From Crocinitomicaceae bacterium (GTDB lineage: Bacteria; Bacteroidota; Bacteroidia; Flavobacteriales_D; Crocinitomicaceae): DNA of 64,000 bases. Where the stretch lies: assembly GCA_029252405.1 (NCBI GenBank), contig JAQXBM010000098.1, positions 1-64,000 of the forward strand, read 5' to 3'. The position numbers and the translations under genes are program-made. Positions 16,727 to 24,016 of the stretch are shown one piece after another. The notes under the pieces were generated by a model. It searched no databases. It had not been told where the DNA came from and saw only the letters and a program-made list of their open reading frames with translations. The stretch's first letter is position 1. Each line of letters opens with the position of its first letter.

Positions 16727-16921
16727 ATGAGTATGTTTGAATTAACAAAAAAAATTCTCCGTGTTGTCAGTTTTGATTCTCAGCTTTTCCAGAAAGAGTT
16801 GTACAAAGCACAAAAATGGATCACGGATGCAGAGGAAATCAAACGTTTCCAAGAGTGGTGCATAACCGAGTTTGGAGCAAAGTATCCTAAAATTATTCGA
16901 AAGGCATTTGCCCTTTCATAA
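16727..16921 (+). CDS. Small conserved-looking protein of unknown function
   Basis: A 64-residue protein (MSMFELTKKILRVVSFD...) without signal peptide or membrane helix. The sequence reads as a compact helical protein: basic start, then 'ELYKAQKWITDAEEIKRFQEW' and a basic end 'YPKIIRKAFALS'. It has its own strong terminator 19 bp downstream, which supports its being a real gene. I do not recognise the family. Confidence 0.65.
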   Translation: MSMFELTKKILRVVSFDSQLFQKELYKAQKWITDAEEIKRFQEWCITEFGAKYPKIIRKAFALS

Positions 16922-16939
16922 ACCAATTAAATAAATATT

Positions 16940-16965
16940 AAGGACGCGAGAGCGTCCTTTTTTTG
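16940..16965 (+). terminator. Rho-independent terminator
   Basis: AAGGACGC-GAGA-GCGTCCTT followed by TTTTT: an 8-bp perfect stem with a GNRA-like tetraloop. It closes the 64-aa gene and is almost identical to the terminator at 18661. Confidence 0.9.
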
Positions 16966-17031
16966 TGCGAAAAATTTTCAGATCCCTGTTTACTTTTTAG
17001 TGATTTCGACATTTACCTAAAAAAGAACACC

Positions 17032-18630
17032 ATGAAATCACTTATACTCGGACTGCTAACCCTAAGTTGTTTTTTATCCTTCGGACAAACAACAATTCAC
17101 GACAGTATCGTTCCAATTTATTCAGCCGATCCAGTTTTAGCTGGAGAAAACATCCAATTCATTCCAGTGAACTTTAATGCCGATCGGCTCTTGGATGAAA
17201 TTCCATCAGAATTGAAATCGTTAACGGTTGAGCGAATAGATCTTGTTTATTCTACCTACAAGGAAAATCCTGATTTTGATCAAGAAAAACTCAATGCTGA
17301 GCGGATGAAACGTTTGAAGTCAGCATGGCCCGAGGCGAGAAATCCTTTAATCAACTGGAATACTTTTGGACAATCGCAGGCAGCAGACAATAGTTCTGCG
17401 CGCGAGTTGTTTCACGGGTTTGTGATTTATTACCGTGAGAAGCCAACGGCCGAAAGCATAGAACGTGAGTTAGATGTAATAGACGCTTATTTGGAGAGCG
17501 GCGTCTTTCCTGTAGAGACGAAAACAGGTCCCGTCAAAGAAACTTCTGCTGCCCCAACTGAGGATGCTGGAACGGTCTCATCCAATTCTGTTCTAATAGA
17601 AACACGAGATGTAGCACACAGCGCTGAAACGCCAATGGGAGTCGTTGACCCCCCAATCTCAGAATCAGAAGAGGTTAAGGAACTAAGGAGCACACCAGTT
17701 GAACCCGAAGATGGAGAGCATGCCCGAGTAACGGCACTTCGAAATGACAACTTTCAAAATGAGTGTTATACATCGGAAGCAGGAATATTGAAAGCGACCA
17801 AATCGGAATTTAAAGCATTCAATGACAGCATGATGAGGCTTGGACGAATGACGCCTTGGTCAAGTTATTCATCTGACGTAGTAAAAAAGGGAAGAACAGG
17901 CAATCACTATTACGTTTATTATTTCCTGAAAGAGGAATGTGAGTTACCATACGTTCCAGTTCATTTTATTGATTTTAGCAGCCCAATGACGTGGGACAGC
18001 AAGGAATTTAATGCTGTTCAAGCAACATTCGATCGACATCCGCAATGGCAAAACACGCACATCATCATGGATGTTACTGGAAGTATGTCACCGTACATTG
18101 CCAAAACAATGGCTTGGATCAAAGCTACTCAAGACTCCAGCCAAGTGAGCGCTTTTACCTTTTTTAATGATGGAAATATGAATCCAGATCGTAATAAGCG
18201 AGTAGGTAAAGTGGGAGGAATTTACAGCGTCGAAAATAAGGCATACAAGCCCGTTTACAATCAAATGAAAAACACCATGCGCAAAGGTGGGGGAGGCGAT
18301 TGTCCTGAGAATAACATTGAGGCAACAATCAGTGGAATGAAAAGCTACCCAGATTGCGAAGAAATCATCATGGTTGCCGATAATTGGGCGACTCCACGCG
18401 ACTTATCATTATTGGGTCAAGTGGAAGTGCCGATCCACATCATTGTTTGCGGTGGACAAATGGGAATCAACGTAGATTTTATTCAAGCCGCCTACGAAAC
18501 GGGAGGTTCGATCCACACAATCGAAGATGATTTGGACGTACGCTCAATAAAGCCTGGAAAACAGTTCCGCCTCGGTCGAAACTACTTCACCTTGATTGGT
18601 GGTAAAATTGTTCGGGCCGAACACAAGTAA
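17032..18630 (+). CDS. Secreted protein with von Willebrand factor A domain
   Basis: Start set at ATG 17032 (MKSLILGLLTLSCFLSFGQ), since the tracked start lies over the previous terminator. The 532-residue product has an N-terminal domain ('PVNFNADRLLDEIPSELKSL'), a low-complexity Glu/Thr/Pro-rich linker (about residues 165-235), and a C-terminal VWA domain. The metal-site motif is 'HIIMDVTGSMSPYIAKTM' (DxTGS, a variant of DxSxS). 'MVADNWATPRDLSLLG' probably holds the last conserved Asp of the fold. VWA domains bind proteins in a metal-dependent way. No sorting domain is present, so it is likely periplasmic. Own terminator downstream. Confidence 0.8.
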   Translation: MKSLILGLLTLSCFLSFGQTTIHDSIVPIYSADPVLAGENIQFIPVNFNADRLLDEIPSELKSLTVERIDLVYSTYKENPDFDQEKLNAERMKRLKSAWPEARNPLINWNTFGQSQAADNSSARELFHGFVIYYREKPTAESIERELDVIDAYLESGVFPVETKTGPVKETSAAPTEDAGTVSSNSVLIETRDVAHSAETPMGVVDPPISESEEVKELRSTPVEPEDGEHARVTALRNDNFQNECYTSEAGILKATKSEFKAFNDSMMRLGRMTPWSSYSSDVVKKGRTGNHYYVYYFLKEECELPYVPVHFIDFSSPMTWDSKEFNAVQATFDRHPQWQNTHIIMDVTGSMSPYIAKTMAWIKATQDSSQVSAFTFFNDGNMNPDRNKRVGKVGGIYSVENKAYKPVYNQMKNTMRKGGGGDCPENNIEATISGMKSYPDCEEIIMVADNWATPRDLSLLGQVEVPIHIIVCGGQMGINVDFIQAAYETGGSIHTIEDDLDVRSIKPGKQFRLGRNYFTLIGGKIVRAEHK

Positions 18631-18660
18631 GGGCATTTTTCCAAAAATAGCAGCGCACGG

Positions 18661-18685
18661 AAGGATGCGAAAGCGTCCTTTTTTT
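18661..18685 (+). terminator. Rho-independent terminator after the VWA gene
   Basis: AAGGATGC-GAAA-GCGTCCTT then TTTTT; one G-T pair in an 8-bp stem. The core is shared with the terminator at 16940. Confidence 0.88.
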
Positions 18686-18708
18686 CTGCACGAAATAAGG
18701 TGTCTCCA

Positions 18709-18769
18709 ACCACAAAGGCACAATGGACATTCGTGTGTCTTGACGTTGTCAAGCCCGTGTCTTTGTGGT
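18709..18769. repeat. Imperfect inverted repeat in the intergenic gap
   Basis: ACCACAAAGGCAC (18709-18721) is the near-perfect inverse of GTGTCTTTGTGGT (18757-18769); the centre holds a smaller TGACGTTGTCA palindrome. Lies between the VWA gene and a convergent membrane protein gene. Could be a degenerate interspersed element. Confidence 0.55.
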
Positions 18770-18805
18770 CAAAACCTCATAGGACCTGCAACAAATGAAC
18801 AAAAC

Positions 18806-19201
18806 CTATCGCGTCTTAAACCGACTAATCAACACCCCAACCCCAAATACAATCAAACTAGAAATACAGGCAGCAGTTCCCAATTTTCCACCGAGACCAA
18901 CAAAAACGTCGCTCGAAGCCAGATAAACTCCTGAAAAAATCACTCCGCCCATTAATATCAACAACTTGCTTTGAATCAAATGACTCCCCGTCATCCCAAC
19001 AAAACTCGCCCCGAAAAATACCAAAGGAATATCAAGCGTTAATTCCGGCGAAAGCAAATCAGGAAAAGCATAAAAGAACAAGCCAACAATCAACGACAAA
19101 CCCGCAGATGCACGAACAACGCCCTGCTTCAAATCATGAGCAACAACGAATGTGAGCAAAGCTCCAATCCCTCCCGTGATAAACAAGATCAGCTCATTCA
19201 T
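18806..19201 (-). CDS. Small membrane protein, partner of the 180-aa protein (unknown function)
   Basis: A 131-residue protein with about four membrane helices. It shares with its upstream neighbour the spaced motifs 'FVGM', 'GxxxxGxxYL' and 'GLGGKLGT', which shows that they are distant paralogues. Its start overlaps the neighbour's stop by 4 bp. I do not recognise the family. Together with the biotin carrier gene it could belong to a membrane-associated system, but charged residues typical of ion-pump subunits are not obvious. Confidence 0.7.
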   Translation of the reverse strand: MNELILFITGGIGALLTFVVAHDLKQGVVRASAGLSLIVGLFFYAFPDLLSPELTLDIPLVFFGASFVGMTGSHLIQSKLLILMGGVIFSGVYLASSDVFVGLGGKLGTAACISSLIVFGVGVLISRFKTR

Positions 19202-19740
19202 AATAGCTCGTAGATAAATAAAACAACCACGACTCCTCCAAAAGCAATCGACCCTAATTTACCTCCGATTCCATTCAACGCATCTCGGGTGATGAGGTAA
19301 ATGATTCCAGCTACCAATCCAGCATACGTCACGAAAAAATAATCCTCAGCAATTAGACTACTGCACATCCCGACGAAGGTTCCACAGTAAATAGGAACGG
19401 GAAGGGATTTCAATAAAGGTGATTTGAAAAAGTTCAAATGGGAAGCAACGAATCCAAATCCTGCCGAGGCAATTACAGGACCGAAAGCTAGATCAGTGCT
19501 AATATAAAAAGTGAGAATTCCCGCTAAAACAATTGCCAAAGGATAAACGAGTAGTTCGAATTTTGTCTTCGACACATCCGGTCTTGGCACTTGAACATAT
19601 GCCAAAAGCATCAAAACAATGGATCCAAGAATCGCGTATTGAATGCCTGGACTTTTCCAGTTATCGCCGTAAACAATTGCGAAAAACACAAGATGAATTG
19701 CACTCAGAATAAGAAGTGAAATACCTCGACCGACGCTCAC
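19198..19740 (-). CDS. Membrane protein related to its 131-aa neighbour (unknown function)
   Basis: A 180-residue protein with about six predicted helices. The C-terminal half ('IYCGTFVGMCSSLIAED', 'GLVAGIIYLITRDALNGI', 'GGKLGSIAFGG') parallels the 131-aa protein, while two extra N-terminal helices are unique. It lies 4 bp after the biotin carrier gene and overlaps the next gene, so the three are one operon. No named family recognised. Confidence 0.72.
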   Translation of the reverse strand: MSVGRGISLLILSAIHLVFFAIVYGDNWKSPGIQYAILGSIVLMLLAYVQVPRPDVSKTKFELLVYPLAIVLAGILTFYISTDLAFGPVIASAGFGFVASHLNFFKSPLLKSLPVPIYCGTFVGMCSSLIAEDYFFVTYAGLVAGIIYLITRDALNGIGGKLGSIAFGGVVVVLFIYELL

Positions 19741-19744
19741 AGGG

Positions 19745-20212
19745 TTATTCGAATTCGATCAAAACTGATCCCTTCTCAACAACATCGTCCTTAGAAATAG
19801 AGATGGATTTTACCTTTCCTGTCCCTTCAGCCTTGAGAACGTTTTCCATTTTCATGGCCTCAAGCGATAATATCTCGTCTCCAACGTCCAAATCTTGACC
19901 AACTTCAACAGCAATGTTCACGATTCTACCCGGCATTGGTGCAATAAGTTCTTTCAACTGACGAACTTTTGGTTTATCCAGCCCCATTGATGCAATGAGT
20001 TCATCCAACGGTCCTTTTTTCTTCACCTCAAAAACACGGTGATTGATTTTCAAACGAAGCGTGTTGTTTTCTAAATCTTCATTCATTACTTCACCATGAA
20101 ACGTCACGCCATTGTGAACGAGCGAAAAGAAACGGTGGTCATCCCAAGTAATCATTGAGTTGATCCCACTTTCGATGTCTTGACCATCAACGGTCCAAGT
20201 TGGATTTACCAT
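19745..20212 (-). CDS. Biotin carboxyl carrier-type protein
   Basis: A 155-residue protein with a C-terminal biotinyl/lipoyl domain: 'LIAPMPGRIVNIAVEVGQDL' and the biotinylation site 'SLEAMKMENVLKAE', where the Lys of MKM is modified. The N-terminal half ('GVTFHGEVMNED...RVFEVKKKG') matches the carrier subunits found with acyl-CoA carboxylases in Bacteroidota. It would shuttle carboxybiotin between a biotin carboxylase and a carboxyltransferase, most likely for propionyl- or acetyl-CoA. Those partners are not in this window. A promoter-like TATTTTTG lies just upstream. Confidence 0.88.
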   Translation of the reverse strand: MVNPTWTVDGQDIESGINSMITWDDHRFFSLVHNGVTFHGEVMNEDLENNTLRLKINHRVFEVKKKGPLDELIASMGLDKPKVRQLKELIAPMPGRIVNIAVEVGQDLDVGDEILSLEAMKMENVLKAEGTGKVKSISISKDDVVEKGSVLIEFE

Positions 20213-20228
20213 TTATCAGCGTTTTATA

Positions 20229-20236
20229 CAAAAATA
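20229..20236 (-). promoter_or_regulatory. -7 box of the biotin-carrier operon
   Basis: Minus strand reads TATTTTTG, a full TAnnTTTG match 17 bp before the ATG at 20212. No standard -33 seen. Confidence 0.4.
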
Positions 20237-20320
20237 ACAGAATCATAGTCCGATACTGTAATATTTACGAAGCAAATGAATTTTATTTGTCTTCTTTGCA
20301 TTGAATAATTTCAAACTAGC

Positions 20321-22975
20321 ATGAAAAAATATTTAATCATCATAGGAGCGGCGATTGTGCTTGCAGCTTGTGGAGTCAAGAAGGAAAACGAAAAGAATGT
20401 TGTTGCCGTTACAGAGGCGCGACCAGAAGTTGTTGAGGAAGTCTTTATTGAGCCCGAGCCGGAACTTCCAACCGAGCGACCAATCTACCAAGAGACAGAA
20501 ACGATCTTAACAGATTTGATTCACACACGCCTTGAAGTGAATTTTGATTGGACAAAATCGCGAATGAATGGGATCGCAACAATTACAGCGAAACCTCACT
20601 TCTATACTTCAAACAAATTGATTTTAGATGCGAAAGGAATGATCATCAACTCGGTTTCCATGGATGGGGCAGCGTTGAAACATGTGTACAAGGATGATTT
20701 TTTGACAATCAACCTTGGAAAAGAATACACACGTAATGATGATTACACCGTAACAATCGATTACGTTGCTTGTCCTGATGAAAGAGTAACGGGAGGAAGC
20801 TCAGCGATCTCTTCAGATAAAGGATTGTACTTCATCAACCCAACAGGAGAAGATCCCGATAAAATGCCACAAATTTGGACGCAAGGAGAAACAGAAGCAA
20901 GCTCAGTTTGGTTCCCAACTATTGATGCGCCGAATTCGAAAACGACACAAGAAATTTTCATCACAGTTGACGAGAAATACAAAACGCTTTCAAACGGAAA
21001 GTTGATTTCTAGCAAGAAAGCCGGAAAAGGAAAACGTGTTGATCATTGGAAACAAGAATTGCCACACGCACCATACCTCTTTATGATGGGAATTGGTGAA
21101 TTCAAAGTGGTGAAGGATACCTACACGCGTCCTGATGGATCAGTGATGGAAGTGAACTACTACGTAGAGCCAGAGTGGGAACAATACGCGAGAGATATCT
21201 TTGGAGATACTCCAGACATGATTAAGTTCTTCTCTGAGTTGACAGGTGTTCACTACCCATGGGATAAGTACCACCAGATTGTTGTTCGTGATTACGTTTC
21301 GGGAGCAATGGAGAATACGGGAGCTGTAATCTTTGGTGATTTCGTGTACAAGAACAAGCGCGAATTATTGGATGCGAATGATAACTCAACAATTGCACAC
21401 GAGTTGTTTCACCACTGGTTTGGTGATTTAGTGACGTGTGAGTCATGGTCCAATTTACCATTGAACGAGTCCTTCGCGAACTACTCGCAGTACTTGTGGG
21501 ATGAGCACCGTTACGGATTGGATCAAGCAGATTACTACGCTGATCAAGAGGCAGACGGTTACTACCAAAGTGCACAAATGCAAGGATACCACGATTTGAT
21601 TTGGTTCGATTTTGATGATAAAGAAGAAATGTTCGACGGTCACTCGTACAACAAAGGAGGTCGAATTTTGCACATGCTTCGTAACTATTTAGGAGATGAT
21701 GCATTTTTCGCAGGGATGAAAAACTACCTTGAGAAGAACAAATTCAAACCAGCTGAATTCCACCAATTGCGATTAGCATTCGAAGAAGTTTCTGGAGAAG
21801 ATTTGAACTGGTTCTTCAACCAATGGTTCCTCGGTTCTGCTCACCCAATTTTGAGCTTTACGCAAGAAGTGGACGCGGGAACTGCCTCATTGAACATCAC
21901 TGTTGAGCAAAAACAAAATTTGGAGCTTTCTCCGATCTACAAAATCCCAATGGAGATTGCAGTATTCGATTCAAAAGGAAAGCACATTCACAAAGTAGTT
22001 GTTGACGCATTAACAGAAAGCATTTCTATTCCTTACGAAGGTGAATTGGAAGGATACATTTACGATTACCAACAAGCGATCTTGGCGAAAAAACGCGAGA
22101 AGAAGCCACGCGAAATCTACATCCACCAATATTACAACGGAGAGCGTTACTTAGCGCGTCGTGATGGATTGAAAAATGGAGCGAAAGGAACGACAGCAGA
22201 AAGCCAGCAATTGATTTTGGATGCTTTGAAAGATTCATTCTGGGGAATTCGTATTGATGCGATCGTCCTTACTAAGAAGTTGAAAGAAGAGAAAAGAGAA
22301 GAAGGAATCGCTATTTTGAAAGATTTGGCAGCGAATGATCCAGAATCAAGCGTGCGTGCTGCGGCATTATCGAAACTTGGAAAATTGATGGAGCCTCAAG
22401 ATGTGGAGCCAATGTATGTTACTGCCATTTCGAACGATCAATCGTACGATGTTATTTCGTCTGCATTGAGTTCACTTGGAAAAGAGAATCCTGAAAAAGC
22501 AATCGCCTTGGCCGAGCCATTGGAAAGCGAAAAGTCATCGAAGATGTTGACGGGAATTGCTCAATTGTATTCAGGATATGCAGGACCAGAGAAATACGCG
22601 TTCTTTGAAAATGCCTTGAACGGAAACACATTGCAAGGATATGACAAACTCGGAGTGATTGGCGCATACACAGGTTACGTTGCGCAGCAAGATTACGAGG
22701 TGTTTGAGAAGTCTTACGACATGTACCAGAGCTTATACGAGAACGGAGGAATGTACACGCAAATGTTCATGCCTCAATTCATCGGATACATTAAGAAGTC
22801 ATGTGGAGATAACATCGAGGATTTAGAAAAAGAGCTCGCTGCTTACGAAGAAAACAACGATGCAGCCTACGCGAATCAAACGAGACAAAAAATCGCCAAA
22901 TTCGAAGCCTTGAAATTGAAATTCGAGACCTTCGAAGGTGAATTGCTTGAGAAGAAAGAATCTTCAGAGCACTAG
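20321..22975 (+). CDS. M1-family aminopeptidase, lipoprotein
   Basis: An 884-residue zinc metallopeptidase of the aminopeptidase N family. Lipoprotein signal with C17 ('IVLAACGVK'). The exopeptidase motif G328-A-M-E-N332 and the zinc site H360-E-L-F-H364 with E383 in 'PLNESFANY' are all intact, and a Tyr/Asp-rich segment follows. The C-terminal third (about 600-880) is helical with HEAT-like repeats, e.g. 'DPESSVRAAALSKLGKL'. It would trim N-terminal residues from peptides at the cell envelope, feeding amino-acid uptake. Single-gene unit closed by a strong terminator. Confidence 0.93.
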   Translation: MKKYLIIIGAAIVLAACGVKKENEKNVVAVTEARPEVVEEVFIEPEPELPTERPIYQETETILTDLIHTRLEVNFDWTKSRMNGIATITAKPHFYTSNKLILDAKGMIINSVSMDGAALKHVYKDDFLTINLGKEYTRNDDYTVTIDYVACPDERVTGGSSAISSDKGLYFINPTGEDPDKMPQIWTQGETEASSVWFPTIDAPNSKTTQEIFITVDEKYKTLSNGKLISSKKAGKGKRVDHWKQELPHAPYLFMMGIGEFKVVKDTYTRPDGSVMEVNYYVEPEWEQYARDIFGDTPDMIKFFSELTGVHYPWDKYHQIVVRDYVSGAMENTGAVIFGDFVYKNKRELLDANDNSTIAHELFHHWFGDLVTCESWSNLPLNESFANYSQYLWDEHRYGLDQADYYADQEADGYYQSAQMQGYHDLIWFDFDDKEEMFDGHSYNKGGRILHMLRNYLGDDAFFAGMKNYLEKNKFKPAEFHQLRLAFEEVSGEDLNWFFNQWFLGSAHPILSFTQEVDAGTASLNITVEQKQNLELSPIYKIPMEIAVFDSKGKHIHKVVVDALTESISIPYEGELEGYIYDYQQAILAKKREKKPREIYIHQYYNGERYLARRDGLKNGAKGTTAESQQLILDALKDSFWGIRIDAIVLTKKLKEEKREEGIAILKDLAANDPESSVRAAALSKLGKLMEPQDVEPMYVTAISNDQSYDVISSALSSLGKENPEKAIALAEPLESEKSSKMLTGIAQLYSGYAGPEKYAFFENALNGNTLQGYDKLGVIGAYTGYVAQQDYEVFEKSYDMYQSLYENGGMYTQMFMPQFIGYIKKSCGDNIEDLEKELAAYEENNDAAYANQTRQKIAKFEALKLKFETFEGELLEKKESSEH

Positions 22976-22998
22976 AATAAACGCACGTTTATAATGAT

Positions 22999-23032
22999 AA
23001 CAGCCGTTTCGTGAGAAGCGGCTGTTTTTTTT
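22999..23032 (+). terminator. Rho-independent terminator after the M1 peptidase gene
   Basis: AACAGCCG and CGGCTGTT form an 8-bp stem, extended inside by TTC/GAA pairs, followed by a run of eight T. Confidence 0.88.
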
Positions 23033-23040
23033 ATGAAATC

Positions 23041-23143
23041 GGAGTTCGGCTTCGCTCACCCCTCGGGTGAAGCTTCTGAAAAAACACCTCGCGGGGTGAG
23101 CGGAGCCGAACCCCAAATTGTAGGCTAAGCGGAGCCGAAGTCC
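23041..23143. repeat. REP-like palindromic element, copy 1 with an extra half unit
   Basis: Arms GGAGTTCGGCTTCGCTCACC (23041-23060) and GGTGAGCGGAGCCGAACCCC (23095-23114) are inverted copies around a CTCGGGTGA...CACCTCGCG centre. A further half unit, GGCTAAGCGGAGCCGAAGTCC, follows at 23123-23143. A second copy lies at 23901. Confidence 0.75.
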
Positions 23144-23220
23144 AACTAGTCAGTTTTTTAACTGACATTAATCAGTTTTTTCCACGAACTCAGATCATTT
23201 CATTGCCAGTAGAATAGCCA

Positions 23221-23228
23221 CACCTTTG
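23221..23228 (+). promoter_or_regulatory. -7-like box upstream of the small membrane protein
   Basis: CACCTTTG, one base from TAnnTTTG, about 114 bp before the start codon. A TTG lies 15 bp upstream, short of the usual spacing. Confidence 0.35.
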
Positions 23229-23341
23229 TAAACAGACGACGATGCAACCGATGACTGTCGGAAACATCAAAAAGACAATATTCATTAAAAAAACAAGCCG
23301 ATGCGAAGGCATCAAGGTCAGGCAATAAAAAAACAACTATT

Positions 23342-23668
23342 ATGGCACAAGCAATCGCAAATAACAAGACACTAAACCAAAAACAAACTGTTACAAAAGT
23401 CAACCAAACGCAGAAATGGGAGCAAGATGCAGAGTTTAACCGCTTTGGATTAATCTCAATTGCACTGTTAATCGTTGGATGCCTCGGAGGAATTACAGTT
23501 GGAATGGGAGCAATTGACCACTTGTGGGCACTTATCCTTGTAATCATCCCAACAATGACAACTCTCAGCTTATTATTAGCTGTCGCACCAATGCGCTACA
23601 TTCTCTACGCCACTGCCGTGAGTATAGTAATCGATGTAATTCTTTTAGTATACTTCCTTATTGTCTGA
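23342..23668 (+). CDS. Small membrane protein of unknown function
   Basis: A 108-residue protein with a polar Gln/Asn-rich N-terminus (about 1-35, 'KTLNQKQTVTKVNQTQKWEQ') and three membrane helices: 'FGLISIALLIVGCLGGITVG', 'LWALILVIIPTMTTLSLLLA' and 'ILYATAVSIVIDVILLVYF'. It stands alone between two repeat elements. No family recognised; the sensible hydrophobicity pattern and the terminator-like hairpin downstream support expression. Confidence 0.65.
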   Translation: MAQAIANNKTLNQKQTVTKVNQTQKWEQDAEFNRFGLISIALLIVGCLGGITVGMGAIDHLWALILVIIPTMTTLSLLLAVAPMRYILYATAVSIVIDVILLVYFLIV

Positions 23669-23726
23669 TTCGTTTTTCTAGTCCGTTTTAGCTGTGGACT
23701 AGAACCAGTGAGCGTAGTTTAAAACG

Positions 23727-23769
23727 ACCCGATTTAATCTGATTTCGATCGATTGAGTCGGGTTTTGTT
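23727..23769 (+). terminator. Candidate terminator after the small membrane protein
   Basis: ACCCGA and TCGGGT pair with an inner ATC/GAT extension, followed by TTTTGTTG. It could work in either direction between the convergent genes. Confidence 0.45.
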
Positions 23770-23900
23770 GCGTTTTAAAATTGAATTTGGGCGTTCGAGC
23801 GGGCTAACATTTCAAGTCCAGACTGAAACGTCTGGAGCTTTCCATTAATATCCCTAACGCAACAAGCGTTTAGTTTGATTTAAGCCTACACTTTAGATAT

Positions 23901-23975
23901 CGGACTTCGACTCCGCTCAGCCCTCGGGTGATGTCTTTAAAAGAATACGTGGTGGCTGAGCAGAGCCGAAGCCCA
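23901..23975. repeat. REP-like palindromic element, copy 2
   Basis: CGGACTTCGACTCCGCTCAG (23901-23920) and CTGAGCAGAGCCGAAGCCC (23957-23975) are imperfect inverted arms with the shared inner CCCTCGGGTGA. Same plan as copy 1 at 23041, more degenerate. Confidence 0.7.
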
Positions 23976-24016
23976 ATTCTGCATTACCCAATTCTTAATT
24001 CTGCATTCAACCATTC

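Larger units (their letters stand above)
22976..23341. other. 366-bp intergenic region with terminator, palindromic repeat and leader
   Basis: No large ORF. It holds, left to right, the peptidase terminator, a palindromic element (23041-23143), a promoter-like CACCTTTG (23221-23228), and a transcribed leader of about 110 bp before the small membrane protein. The leader contains a 28-codon ORF (23242-23328) and a GATGC-GAAG-GCATC hairpin. Confidence 0.6.
23669..24016. other. 348-bp intergenic region rich in hairpins
   Basis: No ORF worth calling. It holds CTAGTCC/GGACTAG (23678-23702), a terminator-like hairpin at 23727-23769, CCAGAC-TGAAAC-GTCTGG (23818-23835), and the second REP-like element (23901-23975), followed by the imperfect direct repeat 'AATTCTGCATT...AATTCTGCATT'. 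It separates two convergent genes. Confidence 0.6.

Noticed and set aside
18806-20212. MadL/MadM or oxaloacetate decarboxylase-type sodium pump
   Set aside because: The membrane proteins have the wrong size and none of the pump motifs I know; only the biotin link remains.
21222-21704. 160-aa minus-strand ORF over the M1 peptidase zinc site
   Set aside because: Antisense to the conserved HELFH and ESFANY region; no promoter-like box or domain.
23041-23975. Possible CRISPR array in the repeat-rich stretch
   Set aside because: The repeats are inverted and few, with no evenly spaced direct repeats and no cas genes.
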